A DNA stretch of 64,000 bases from an uncultured Mediterranea sp. (GCA_945641355.1 CALZEQ010000007.1:1-64000); one strand, 5' to 3'; shown: positions 34,042 to 44,662, counted from the stretch's first letter. Notes: a model not told the origin generated them from the sequence alone. Translations and numbers: made by a program.

Positions 34042-35658
34042 ATGAAGAAGAAAAAGTTTTTTTATCTGTTTGCTCTCCTCTGTACGGTGAGCCTGCTGAC
34101 GTTCACCGCTTGTAGCGACGACGAAGACGACATCTGGAAGCAGATTCCGCAGACCGAAATCTCCGGAGAACAGGCTGTCATGACCCTCAATGGAGCTGAG
34201 ATTACCGAAGGGGCCGTGCAGATGAAGGTGGAGAACGAGTCGATGGGCGAACTGACCCTGCGCAACATCATCCCCAACTACGATGAACTGAAGGTGGCCG
34301 TCGAGCTGCAGAAGCAGGCCGACGAGTCGTTCTTGTTTGCCGGTACGGCCAGTGTGGTAGGCAACTATGTGATGACAAGAGAGGATATGTCCCTTCCCCC
34401 CTCACTGACCGTGGAGGTGAGCGGTACCATCTATCTGGACGGCAAGGTGACGGTCAACGTCAAGGCCGATGGCGCGATACTTCATCTGGGTACCTATGCA
34501 GGCAGCACGCTGTCACTGAACTACAGCGGTTCGCTACTCATCGGCAAGACGGTAGTCTACAGCTTGCAGGAGGGCGTACCTGTGCTGACGCTGGTAGGCA
34601 TCGTGCCGGGTGAACTGACGGTACCCCTCATCGGTGTGTACACCGAAAACGGATCCTTCCAGGGTGAGACTGCTCTCAATGGCACAGCCGTAAAGGCAGA
34701 GGGAACTTTCCAGAACGGTGTATTGGTGCTGAATGTCAGCGTGAAGCTGTCAGAGGCTGCACAGGGCGGTCTGGCAGGCGAATGGCCGCTGGCTAAGACT
34801 ATTGCTACTCCGTTGGACGAATGGGGATTCGAAATAGCTTATAACGACTACGCTCCGGTACGCATCATCTGGACACCAATTGATGAAACTGAGAAAAACG
34901 GACAGAACATATCCGCGCTTGGTACCTTGTTTGTTTCGCACCTGCTGGCCGAGGTCATCAACAGCATCACGCTGACCGATGACGGTAACCTGACAGCCAG
35001 CTACTATCCCGAAATGATTACCGGTCAGGATGCCGAAGGCAACCCCCTGGATATGCAGACTTGGATGATGAGCAAACTCGGAGCTTTGGAAACGGCTCCC
35101 GTTGAGCGCAAGTGGCTCACCTCACCCAAAAACCTGATGCACTGGTATGCCAAGGACGGACTGGTGTACCTGATACCCAACCTGCCGCAAATCCTGATGC
35201 AGGCTGCTGCCGACAAGGGCGAATCCCTCGATATCGAAGCCATCATGGTCATCCTGCAGCAGGTGAACGAGATGGACGATGCTACGCTGGGTGCCACGCT
35301 GGCAGCTTTGGGACAGCAGATGGGTATCGATCCCGCTATCCTGCAAGCACTGGATGTGAAGCTGATTCGCGAGGTGCTGGGCTGGATGACTACCGGAGTG
35401 CCCTTGAAATACACCGTGACGGCCGAGGGTGCCATGCGTCTCTATGCCGACAAGGATATGGTCAGCCCCTTCATGCCAATTCTGCTCGCCTTCCTGCCGC
35501 AGTTGCAGGCTGCATTTGACGAGGCAGTCGCTGCCGACGAAACGGGTATGTTGCAGTTTGTTATGGCTATGTTGGGTCTGGAGAAGTTTACCGACCTCAA
35601 CGATGTGTGGTACAAGAATACCGACCAGTTTGCCGTAGGTCTGGGCTTCCAGCGATAA
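34042..35658 (+). CDS. DUF4925-type lipoprotein, function unknown
   Basis: A 538-residue lipoprotein with a signal peptide and lipobox ending at Cys24 (FTAC), followed by an acidic stretch SDDEDD, the kind of signal that in Bacteroides often sends lipoproteins to the cell surface. The rest is beta-rich in the first half (repeated LNG/LTL patterns, residues 50-240) and helical in the second half. The overall form matches the Bacteroides family I know as DUF4925; no activity is known. It is a single gene between a promoter and a strong terminator. Confidence 0.75.
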   Translation: MKKKKFFYLFALLCTVSLLTFTACSDDEDDIWKQIPQTEISGEQAVMTLNGAEITEGAVQMKVENESMGELTLRNIIPNYDELKVAVELQKQADESFLFAGTASVVGNYVMTREDMSLPPSLTVEVSGTIYLDGKVTVNVKADGAILHLGTYAGSTLSLNYSGSLLIGKTVVYSLQEGVPVLTLVGIVPGELTVPLIGVYTENGSFQGETALNGTAVKAEGTFQNGVLVLNVSVKLSEAAQGGLAGEWPLAKTIATPLDEWGFEIAYNDYAPVRIIWTPIDETEKNGQNISALGTLFVSHLLAEVINSITLTDDGNLTASYYPEMITGQDAEGNPLDMQTWMMSKLGALETAPVERKWLTSPKNLMHWYAKDGLVYLIPNLPQILMQAAADKGESLDIEAIMVILQQVNEMDDATLGATLAALGQQMGIDPAILQALDVKLIREVLGWMTTGVPLKYTVTAEGAMRLYADKDMVSPFMPILLAFLPQLQAAFDEAVAADETGMLQFVMAMLGLEKFTDLNDVWYKNTDQFAVGLGFQR

Positions 35659-35681
35659 ACCGAATCAGAAGAAATGGATGC

Positions 35682-35729
35682 GGAGGATGTGCAAACGTCA
35701 GAATGGACGGAGCGCATCCTCCTTTTTTA
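35682..35729 (+). terminator. Terminator of the DUF4925-type gene
   Basis: GGAGGATGTGC (35682-35692) pairs with GCGCATCCTCC (35712-35722) with one wobble, followed by TTTTTT. Confidence 0.85.
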
Positions 35730-35739
35730 TGCCGTTTTG

Positions 35740-35771
35740 CTTGGATAAACGGGAATTTATCCCTACTTTTG
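35740..35771 (+). promoter_or_regulatory. Promoter of the cysteine-desulfidase-like gene
   Basis: CTTG (35740-35743), a 20-base spacer, TACTTTTG (35764-35771), 20 bases before the ATG. Confidence 0.65.
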
Positions 35772-35790
35772 TGTCAAAATGTAAAATCCT

Positions 35791-37077
35791 ATGATGACAG
35801 ATACCGAAAGACAACAGATTATCGCTTTGGTGAAGTCCGAAGTTATACCGGCCATCGGGTGTACCGAGCCGATTGCCGTTGCCTTGTGCGTTGCCAAGGC
35901 TACCGAGATGCTGGGTTGCCGGCCGGAGAAGGTTACCCTTCAGCTGAGTGCCAACATTCTGAAGAATGCCATGGGGGTAGGCATTCCCGGCACAGGCATG
36001 ATTGGGCTGCCCATTGCCGTGGCGTTGGGTGCCTTGATAGGCAAGTCCGCCTATCAGCTGGAGGTGCTGAAGGATAGCACGCCCGAGGCTGTAGAGGCCG
36101 GCAGACGCTTCATCGACGAAAAGCGCATCCACATAGCCCTGAAGGATGGTATCTCCGAGAAACTCTATATCGAGGTGTGCTGCGAGGCAGGTGCAGACAA
36201 GGCTACGGCCATCATTGCCGGCGGACACACCTCTTTTGTCTACGAAGAGCGAAACGGCGAGGTGCTGCTCAATCGGCAGGCTGCCTCCGCTGAGTCGGCC
36301 GAAGCCGCACCACTCGACCTCAATCTCCGCAAGGTGTACGATTTCGCCCTGACGGCGCCACTCGACGAGATACGCTTCATTCTGGAGACCGCCCGCCTGA
36401 ACAAGGCTGCTGCCGAGCAGTCCTTCCAAGCCGACTACGGACACGGACTGGGCAAGATGCTGCGCGGAGCCTACGAGCACAAGGTGATGGGCGACAGTGT
36501 CTTTTCGCACATCCTCTCCTATACGTCGGGCGCGTGCGATGCCCGTATGGCGGGTGCCATGATACCGGTGATGAGCAACTCGGGCAGCGGCAACCAGGGC
36601 ATATCGGCTACCATGCCCGTGGTGGTGTATGCCGAGGAGAACGGCAAGAGCGAGGAGGAACTGATACGTGCCTTGATGCTGAGCCACCTCACCGTCATCT
36701 ATATCAAGCAGAGTCTGGGGCGTCTCTCGGCCCTGTGCGGATGTGTGGTGGCGGCTACCGGTTCCAGTTGCGGCATCACCTACCTGATGGGAGGCTCCTT
36801 CCGGCAGATATGCTACGCTGTGCAGAACATGATAGCCAACCTGACGGGCATGATTTGTGACGGAGCCAAGCCCAGTTGTGCACTGAAGGTGACCACGGGT
36901 GTCTCTACCGCTGTCCTCTCGGCCATCATGGCCATGGAGAACCGCTACGTCACTTCGGTAGAGGGTATCATCGACGAGGATGTAGATCAGAGCATACGCA
37001 ACCTCACGAAGATAGGTTCGCAAGGCATGAACGAGACCGACCGCCTGGTGCTGCAGATCATGACGCAGAAGCAGTAG
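35791..37077 (+). CDS. L-cysteine desulfidase / UPF0597 family enzyme
   Basis: A 428-residue member of the serine-dehydratase-alpha-like UPF0597 family (E. coli CyuA/YhaM), Fe-S enzymes that break L-cysteine to pyruvate, sulfide and ammonia. Visible are the N-terminal CTEP in VIPAIGCTEPIAVAL, the Gly-rich VGIPGTGMIGLPIAVALG, the central NSGSGNQGISATMP, and Cys residues in LCGCVVAATGSSCGITY and CDGAKPSCALK likely to hold the cluster. The gene is monocistronic. Substrate assignment rests on family knowledge. Confidence 0.85.
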   Translation: MMTDTERQQIIALVKSEVIPAIGCTEPIAVALCVAKATEMLGCRPEKVTLQLSANILKNAMGVGIPGTGMIGLPIAVALGALIGKSAYQLEVLKDSTPEAVEAGRRFIDEKRIHIALKDGISEKLYIEVCCEAGADKATAIIAGGHTSFVYEERNGEVLLNRQAASAESAEAAPLDLNLRKVYDFALTAPLDEIRFILETARLNKAAAEQSFQADYGHGLGKMLRGAYEHKVMGDSVFSHILSYTSGACDARMAGAMIPVMSNSGSGNQGISATMPVVVYAEENGKSEEELIRALMLSHLTVIYIKQSLGRLSALCGCVVAATGSSCGITYLMGGSFRQICYAVQNMIANLTGMICDGAKPSCALKVTTGVSTAVLSAIMAMENRYVTSVEGIIDEDVDQSIRNLTKIGSQGMNETDRLVLQIMTQKQ

Positions 37078-37090
37078 GCCTACTTATCAG

Positions 37091-37148
37091 AACAGGACAG
37101 CCAGGGCTGAAATCCGATATCCGGACCTCAGCTCTGGCTGTCCTGTTT
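37091..37148 (+). terminator. Terminator of the desulfidase-like gene
   Basis: AACAGGACAGCCAG (37091-37104) pairs perfectly with CTGGCTGTCCTGTT (about 37133-37146), with inner pairing of GCTGA and TCAGC, then TTTTG. Confidence 0.92.
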
Positions 37149-37185
37149 TTGTTACCTTTTGGCTCAGTAGAGTGATGGCAAGCGT

Positions 37186-37758
37186 TTATTCGCAGCAGCC
37201 GCCCTCGCAGTCACATCCGCTGCCGCAGTCGCCTCCACAGCCTCCACAATGTCCACCGCAGCCTCCGCTCATCATGCGGGCAGCCTCGGCCAGTTCCTCG
37301 TTGGTGGCCGGACGGCTCTCTACCACTTCGCCCACGAAGTTCAGGTCGCAGCCTGCCAGAGGATGATTCATATCCATCACCACCACATCCGGCTTCACCT
37401 CCACTACGCTGCCGTTCACCCGCTGTCCTTCGCTGGTCATCAGCGGCACGATGGCTCCCTCCGTGATGCGTTCGCTGTCAAACTTGCCGTCAATCAGGAA
37501 TATCTCGCGCGGAAGGTCCAGCACATGCTCTTCGTCGTACTCTCCGTAGGCATCGGCAGCCTTGATGACAAAGTCGAAACGTGCCCCTTTCTCCAGTCCT
37601 TGCAGTTCGGCTTCAAAGGGTTCCAACGTCATTCCCAAGCCAGAGATGAACTGGAAGGGGTGTGCGGCAGTTGCCTCTTCGGCAAACTCTTTCTCTCCAT
37701 CTTCGATGGTATATAGCTTATAGGCTACAGTGATGTACTTGTTGTTCGTTGTCTCCAT
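37186..37758 (-). CDS. slyD: SlyD-like FKBP-type peptidyl-prolyl isomerase with Cys-rich tail
   Basis: 190 residues. The FKBP domain is split by an insert-in-flap domain (about 75-125), as in SlyD; motifs are FQFISGLGMTLEPFEAEL, DAYGEYDEEHVL and DMNHPLAGCDLNFVGEVV. The tail from residue 164 has eight cysteines and a His among glycines, similar in style to the metal-binding tail of E. coli SlyD, which delivers nickel. It folds proline-limited proteins and may handle Ni or Zn; the metal role is inference. A consensus promoter lies 42 bases upstream. Confidence 0.9.
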   Translation of the reverse strand: METTNNKYITVAYKLYTIEDGEKEFAEEATAAHPFQFISGLGMTLEPFEAELQGLEKGARFDFVIKAADAYGEYDEEHVLDLPREIFLIDGKFDSERITEGAIVPLMTSEGQRVNGSVVEVKPDVVVMDMNHPLAGCDLNFVGEVVESRPATNEELAEAARMMSGGCGGHCGGCGGDCGSGCDCEGGCCE

Positions 37759-37799
37759 TCACAATTGTTTTATTGATTACTCATGAGATATTGTCGCTG

Positions 37800-37831
37800 C
37801 AAATGTACGCCAAAGATGTGGATTATGCAAA
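37800..37831 (-). promoter_or_regulatory. Promoter of slyD
   Basis: On the minus strand TTTG (37831-37828), a 20-base spacer and TACATTTG (37807-37800). The upstream end touches the antitoxin remnant. Confidence 0.75.
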
Positions 37832-37835
37832 TTCT

Positions 37836-37946
37836 CTATCCGGCAGTGAGGTTGTCTGCAAACTCATCCACACTTTTGCCCCGTGATACCACATCCAGAT
37901 ATTTCCCTGTGTTGGCACGAAATTCTCTGCTGCTAATTCCTATCAT
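37836..37946 (-). pseudogene. Antitoxin gene remnant
   Basis: A 36-codon frame starting at 37946 with MIGISSREFRANTGKYLDVV and a stop at 37836. It matches the N-terminal part of a Phd/YefM-type antitoxin (SREFRA...YLDVVSRGK), the same family as the intact gene at 38250 (TSREFREKQ...FALADNGE), and then ends abruptly. No toxin remains beside it. I take it as the trace of a second, lost toxin-antitoxin module on the opposite strand. Confidence 0.65.
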
Positions 37947-38181
37947 AACATTATTCCTTTTTAGAATACACCACAAAAGATAGTGCAAATCGAGTGCAGA
38001 ATCACCAAGCTTGCTTGGGTGTTATGCCGAGATGCAGCTTATCTTATCTTATCAAAAGATAGTCTTTTTCGGGTTGCTATTGCTTGCTGGATACCGAAAG
38101 ACATTTTTGTGAACGGTACTAACCACCCATGAGAGGGAAAAAGTGGATAACCGCACTTGAAAGAATGATTTTTCGATAAAG
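37947..38181. other. Repeat-like DNA between the antitoxin remnant and the live module
   Basis: Read leftward, it holds repeated AAGATAAG-type steps (about 38040-38052), GCTGCATCTCGGCATAAC, a hairpin (CACCAAGC at 38003 with GCTTGGGTG near 38013) and ATTTGCACTATCTTTTG, which looks like a promoter for the remnant. From memory such stretches recur in Bacteroides intergenic DNA. No gene is seen. Confidence 0.45.
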
Positions 38182-38212
38182 TTTGGCGGTTTTGAGAAAG
38201 GTATTATATTTG
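38182..38212 (+). promoter_or_regulatory. Promoter of the toxin-antitoxin module
   Basis: TTTG (38182-38185), a 19-base spacer, TATATTTG (38205-38212). Transcription would begin near 38219, 30 bases before the antitoxin ATG. Confidence 0.8.
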
Positions 38213-38249
38213 TGTACTGATTTTGGTACACAATATAAACGTAAAAGTG

Positions 38250-38510
38250 ATGGCAGTCATTCAGATTACGTCAAGAGAATTTCGGGAGAAGCAGGCATCT
38301 ATGTTTGCACTCGCCGACAATGGAGAACAGTTGGTAATCAGGCGCAAGGGAAAGGTCTCCTATATGCTGACCCATGTTTACGAAGAGGATGTTGTCCTTT
38401 CTCCGGAGCTTGAAGAGAGACTCGAAGAGAGTCGCAGGCAATACAGGGAGGGCAATGTCACGACTTGCACTACAAAGGAGGAACTTAACAGATTCTTGGA
38501 AGCACTATGA
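38250..38510 (+). CDS. Phd/YefM-family antitoxin
   Basis: 86 residues starting MAVIQITSREFREKQASMF. The N-terminal half has the Phd/YefM DNA-binding fold pattern (TSREFR, then ALADNGEQLVIRRKGKVSYML), and the C-terminal part is acidic and helical, as expected for the toxin-neutralising segment. Such antitoxins repress their own promoter together with the toxin. The ATG at 38250 fits the promoter; a TTG 27 bases upstream in frame is unlikely. Its end overlaps the toxin start (ATGA at 38507-38510). Confidence 0.85.
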   Translation: MAVIQITSREFREKQASMFALADNGEQLVIRRKGKVSYMLTHVYEEDVVLSPELEERLEESRRQYREGNVTTCTTKEELNRFLEAL

Positions 38511-38767
38511 GCCTGTATAAGATTGAATTTACCCCAATAGCGATAAAAAGTGTTTCGAAATACAAGAAATCCAATCCAGTGCAGTATAAGAAACTCGTCA
38601 AGCTGCTTAATGAGTTGATGGAGCATCCGGGGACAGGGACGGGACACCCCGAACCACTTAAATCAGGCGATTTGATAACCTATTCCAGAAGAATATCAAA
38701 AAATGACCGCTTAATTTATGACATATATGAAGAACCCGTTGGCGGAATTAAGTACGCACTAACTTAA
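38507..38767 (+). pseudogene. Txe/YoeB-family toxin with disrupted C-terminus
   Basis: The 86-residue frame begins MSLYKIEFTPIAIKSVSKY and keeps the YoeB core: GTGHPEPLK (with the conserved Glu) and YSRRISKNDRLIYDIYEE (with the conserved Arg). The family then has a strand such as VTVLVLS and a catalytic His-Tyr near the end. Here the frame turns into PVGGIKYALT because of an inserted palindromic element (38734-38780). After it the expected strand returns in another frame as EEKVTVLVLTV (38785-38813), but no His-Tyr follows. The mRNA interferase is therefore probably inactive, while the antitoxin is intact. Confidence 0.75.
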
Positions 38768-38788
38768 TTCCGCCAATGGGTATGAAGA
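38726..38788. mobile_element. Palindromic mini-insertion with 8-bp direct repeats
   Basis: TATGAAGA occurs at 38726-38733 and again at 38781-38788. Between them lie 47 bases whose arms, 38734-38753 (starting ACCCGTTGG) and 38762-38781 (ending CCAATGGGT), are inverted complements over 20 bases with one G-T mismatch, around an 8-base loop. Removing the element and one repeat restores the toxin frame. This is the form of a miniature inverted-repeat element with target-site duplication. Confidence 0.65.
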
Positions 38789-38844
38789 GAAAGTTACCGT
38801 GTTGGTCTTGACTGTAGGGGGGCGAAATGAGGTTCGTCACGACT

Positions 38845-38882
38845 CTTCCTCGGGAGGAAAACAGAATTTCCTCCCGAAGAAG
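38845..38882. terminator. Hairpin after the GH43 gene
   Basis: CTTCCTCGGGAGGAAA (38845-38860) pairs with TTTCCTCCCGAAGAAG (38867-38882) with one G-T pair. It lies 13 bases beyond the end of the leftward operon and is its likely terminator, though the following T tract is weak. Confidence 0.6.
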
Positions 38883-38895
38883 AGGAATGAAGGGT

Positions 38896-40359
38896 TTATT
38901 GGTTGCGGAAATTCCACTTCGAGTTGTCAGAGTGGAAGTCGTACTCGGCCAGGGTAGGGGTGCTGTCGCCGATGGAGTAGAGCACGTACTTGGTGTTGAT
39001 GCCTTCGCGGCCGGGGATGGCCTTGGGCAGCAGGCGGAATGTGCCGTCGGTGAGCTGCTCGATGCGCCACAGCTGTTCGGGTGCTCCGCTGAAGGTGGGC
39101 ACGGTGGTCACCTCCAGCTGCTCGGTAGCGGCCAGTGCGCGTTCGGTTCCTTCTATCACAATCTTGTAGTAGGGGCCTCCTAAGTAGCCGCCGGCTTCGG
39201 GTACAGCTGTGATGGTCCAGCGTTGATGCGGACGGAACATGTAGTCGCCGATGCGTACGTCAATGCCCTCCTTCGGCCAGGTGTCGATGACGTCGGACAG
39301 CTTCTGGTTCTCTACAGGTACAATGGGATCCTCCGGCTTGATGCGCCACCAGGCCTGACGGTCCTGCGGGATGCGCACAAAGTCAACAGCTAACTCCAGG
39401 GCATAACCTCGCCGCTCTGACTCTATCTCGTAGGTACCCTCCTTGAACCGCTCTCCGGCTACGGGCCAGTCGTTCTTCCACAGCAACGGGCGGATGGCCA
39501 GCACGCTGCGTCCTCCCATGTCGAAATCGGCTTCCCAGTGGAACGACATCACTTCTACGCCTTCGTCGATGACGGTGCGGCCGAAGTGTCCGGCACCAGC
39601 CTTGCGGTCGCCGGCTGCCACTACCATCTTGCCGCCGCCTTCCAGCATGTCGCGTCCTACATTATCTATATAGGGACCTGTCACCTGGCGCGAACGTCCT
39701 ACCACGATGTTGTACGTCGAGTTCACCCCGTCGCAGCAGGTGCCGTGTGTGCCCAGCAGGTAGTACCAGCCGTTGCGGTAGAGCAGGTCGGTGGCTTCGC
39801 AGTCGATGGCGATGTCCTTCTCTTTGTTTCCCTCTACCCGCTTGCCTGTCTTCGGGTCAATCTCTATCAGACGAATGAATCCGAAGTAGGTGCCGTAGGA
39901 CACCCAAAGGCGGCCGGTGGTAGGATCCAACAGCAGGCCGGGGTCGATGGCATCGTTGTCCTCCAGTCCGTCGGAAGCACATACCTCGATAGGTTCGGTA
40001 AATTGGAAGTCAGGCGATTGCGGATCCAGCGTCTTGTTCCACATGGTCAGGATGCGTCCGTTGTGTCCGCCTCCCAGTCCGCCTCCAGTAGCACCATATA
40101 TGATAAGGTAGCGGTCGCCAATCTTCAGGGCATCAGGGGCGGCACCTCCGCCGGGACGTACGGCTCCACCTTTCCAGCTCCATCCGTCTTCCGATATCAG
40201 TCCGCCTCCGCCGGTGCCGAAGGTGTAGTATTTGCCGTCACATTCGGCAATGGTCGATGGGTCGTGAATATAGGGCTGTCCTACCTGTGCCCGTGTGTGG
40301 GATGCCAGCATCAGTGCGGCCAAGGCCGATGCGCTTGCAATGATATGTTGTAGTTTCAT
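38896..40359 (-). CDS. Secreted glycoside hydrolase family 43 protein (arabinanase-like)
   Basis: A 487-residue exported protein with a signal peptide (1-24) and a five-bladed GH43 propeller (about 28-330). Typical catalytic positions are the Asp in YIHDPSTI (general base), the Asp in DNDAIDPGLLLD (pKa tuner) and the Glu in DCEATDLLYRNGWYYL (acid). A C-terminal beta-trefoil or lipocalin-like region (about 345-487) with QWR-like LWRIEQL follows. It most resembles endo-arabinanases, but the exact substrate is not certain. It is the third gene of a leftward operon, 14 bases after the preceding one. Confidence 0.82.
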   Translation of the reverse strand: MKLQHIIASASALAALMLASHTRAQVGQPYIHDPSTIAECDGKYYTFGTGGGGLISEDGWSWKGGAVRPGGGAAPDALKIGDRYLIIYGATGGGLGGGHNGRILTMWNKTLDPQSPDFQFTEPIEVCASDGLEDNDAIDPGLLLDPTTGRLWVSYGTYFGFIRLIEIDPKTGKRVEGNKEKDIAIDCEATDLLYRNGWYYLLGTHGTCCDGVNSTYNIVVGRSRQVTGPYIDNVGRDMLEGGGKMVVAAGDRKAGAGHFGRTVIDEGVEVMSFHWEADFDMGGRSVLAIRPLLWKNDWPVAGERFKEGTYEIESERRGYALELAVDFVRIPQDRQAWWRIKPEDPIVPVENQKLSDVIDTWPKEGIDVRIGDYMFRPHQRWTITAVPEAGGYLGGPYYKIVIEGTERALAATEQLEVTTVPTFSGAPEQLWRIEQLTDGTFRLLPKAIPGREGINTKYVLYSIGDSTPTLAEYDFHSDNSKWNFRNQ

Positions 40360-40373
40360 GATTTTCAGAATGT

Positions 40374-41045
40374 TTATTGGATGGATAAATTGGTTACAGC
40401 GTTCCCCTTCTCGTCGATGAAGCGGACGCAGAAGTCGCTCATGCCGGGTCCGTTGATGACGGCTCCCCGCAACACGTTACGCCCCTGTTTCAGGGTGAGG
40501 CGTGCCGATGTGCAGTCGTCCTTCACCATGCGGCGGTCGCCCGACAGCAAGACGGCCTCTTCGCCATTGAGCCACCACATGGATGCCGAGTTGGAGCCTA
40601 CGGCCAAGCGTACGGTCTGTTCCTGTGGCGAGTCAATCACCGTCACCGCCCAGAACAGTACACCATACATCTGCTTGTTCAATCCGGTAGCCAGTCGGAA
40701 CAGCTTGACATTGAATAGCTTGCTGTCCATGGCGTGCCAGGTCAGCTTCTGCTTGCCCACCTTCACCTTCTGTCCGTCTTTGGGCAGCAGGGTGAACTGT
40801 TCCTTGAAGTATTCGGTATAGAAGGCTTCGCGCAGGTAGCTGTCGGTGAATACCGTGTTGCTTCGGTTGGGCTTGTCAATCGGTTCCAGCAGCATCCAGC
40901 GGCGGATGAATCCGTCGTTGTCCGGCGTGGCCGCATCGGCGGTTGCCGGGCTGAAGTATTGGTCCAGGGTAGGGCCTCCCGTCTGTGCCCTGCCGGTGAG
41001 GCAAAGCAGTGTCAACAATAGGAAAGTCAGTCGATAAGTTCTCAT
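40374..41045 (-). CDS. Secreted protein of unknown function in a polysaccharide operon
   Basis: A 223-residue protein with a cleavable signal peptide (about 1-20). The mature part is beta-rich, with WWLNGEEAVLLSGDRRMV and LTLKQGRNVLRGAVIN, a pattern seen in jelly-roll carbohydrate-binding modules and in N-terminal domains linked to acetyl-xylan esterases. I do not recognise the family. It lies between a secreted esterase and a GH43 gene in one operon, so a role in binding or processing a decorated plant polysaccharide is likely but unproven. Confidence 0.65.
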   Translation of the reverse strand: MRTYRLTFLLLTLLCLTGRAQTGGPTLDQYFSPATADAATPDNDGFIRRWMLLEPIDKPNRSNTVFTDSYLREAFYTEYFKEQFTLLPKDGQKVKVGKQKLTWHAMDSKLFNVKLFRLATGLNKQMYGVLFWAVTVIDSPQEQTVRLAVGSNSASMWWLNGEEAVLLSGDRRMVKDDCTSARLTLKQGRNVLRGAVINGPGMSDFCVRFIDEKGNAVTNLSIQ

Positions 41046-41081
41046 ACATTATTACGAATTAAAAAGGTGGATACATGGGGG

Positions 41082-43612
<2,531 letters not shown>

Positions 43613-43633
43613 GCGGACATTCTAAACTTATAT

Positions 43634-44308
43634 CTATATGTACAGTAGGGCTGCGTCGGGGATGATGATTTCACCTCGGCGCAGTTCTATTTTGCCTTGC
43701 AACTGCATGTTGTTTAGTGTCTTGGAGATGCCGGTGCGGGTGTCGTTGACAATCTGTGCCAAATCTTCCATCCGAATCTTTATCTCCTTGCGGCCGGCGG
43801 ACGGACGCTCCAGATGCAGGCGGATGAAACGCAGAATACGTTCTTCCGACGAAATGCTGTGGTAGTTGTGGTTCCATACCCGCCTGTTCAGCACTTGGGC
43901 GCGGTTGCTCAGGATATTGAGATAGTTGAGGCAGAATATGTCGTACTTGAAGAGTTCGTTCATGGCAAACGACTTGTCGATGGTGACCGTATGGGCTTCT
44001 CCGCAGCTGTGATAGGTGGCTACGTAATGGGTATCCATGCCGAAAAGCGATTGGGGCTCAATCAGATAGGGTGCCTGAAAGTATTCCGTTACGTTGTACA
44101 GACCGTCAGAAGAGACTGTGGTAGCCGTTACCTCTCCTTTCAGCAGAAACAGCAACTGACGGCACGGCGTGAGGGATTGTGCCAGAAGCGTATGGTCCTT
44201 GTGCTTGGCAAAGTGAAATTTGACTTTCCCTAAGATGTGTGTTAAGTCTTCTTGGCCCAGTCCTTGGAAAAGTGGCAGTTGCAGTAAGGTATCGAACATG
44301 GTATCCAT
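43634..44308 (-). CDS. Crp/Fnr-family transcriptional regulator
   Basis: A 224-residue regulator with a cyclic-nucleotide-binding-type beta-roll (about 15-125), a dimer helix (about 130-155) and a C-terminal helix-turn-helix (MEDLAQIVNDTRTGISKTLNNM). No FNR-type cysteine cluster is obvious, so it is likely a ligand or redox-independent member of the group seen in Bacteroides. Starts at 44308 and 44299 are both possible. It is convergent with leuB (21 bases apart), with a -7 box TACATTTG on the minus strand at 44341-44334. Targets unknown. Confidence 0.85.
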   Translation of the reverse strand: MDTMFDTLLQLPLFQGLGQEDLTHILGKVKFHFAKHKDHTLLAQSLTPCRQLLFLLKGEVTATTVSSDGLYNVTEYFQAPYLIEPQSLFGMDTHYVATYHSCGEAHTVTIDKSFAMNELFKYDIFCLNYLNILSNRAQVLNRRVWNHNYHSISSEERILRFIRLHLERPSAGRKEIKIRMEDLAQIVNDTRTGISKTLNNMQLQGKIELRRGEIIIPDAALLYI

Positions 44309-44333
44309 AGAGTTTTTGCTTTTATTGATACAA

Positions 44334-44341
44334 CAAATGTA
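44334..44341 (-). promoter_or_regulatory. -7 element for the Crp/Fnr gene
   Basis: TACATTTG on the minus strand, 25 bases before the ATG. No clear -33. Confidence 0.55.
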
Positions 44342-44441
44342 CAGATAATTAAGAGCGGGGTGATATCGCGGGTTCGCTCTTTTTTGTTTTTTTATTAGTT
44401 ACTAACGAATGTTGTCTATGCACCGATGCACCCGTTTCACA

Positions 44442-44525
44442 TTAAAACTTTCGCTCCGAAAGTTCTAAACCTGCGAGGCAGAAGTTTTAAAGAAAAGCAC
44501 GAGAGGTTTTAAACTTGTTTTTTGG
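44442..44525 (+). repeat. 84-bp dispersed repeat rich in GTTTTAAA, copy B
   Basis: Gap-free match to 7837-7920, with the same order of TTAAAACTT, GTTCTAAA, GTTTTAAAGAAAAG and GTTTTAAAC. It lies 30 bases before a truncated gene. The rest of 44342-44441 shows nothing further. Confidence 0.75.
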
Positions 44526-44554
44526 TTGTGGCTTGACGAAATGGGTCAATATGG

Positions 44555-44662
44555 GTGAACCGATATCCTATCGGCATCCAGACATTCGAGAAGATCGGAG
44601 AGGGTGACTACCTGTATGTAGACAAGACGGCGTTGGTGTACCAGATGCCGACTGGAATATAA
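44555..44662 (+). pseudogene. Fragment of an AAA-ATPase-like (PF09820 type) gene
   Basis: 35 codons, from about 44555, read VNRYPIGIQTFEKIGEGDYL and then YVDKTALVYQM before a stop at 44660-44662. This is the highly typical N-terminus of the Bacteroides AAA-ATPase-like/PD-(D/E)XK family (PIGIQ-F--I...YVDKT). The remaining several hundred residues are missing and no ATG is in frame, so it is a relic. Confidence 0.75.

Noticed and set aside
38734..38781. Inverted repeat at the toxin end considered only as a terminator
   Set aside because: There is no T tract, and the flanking TATGAAGA repeats with return of the toxin reading beyond it are better explained by insertion.
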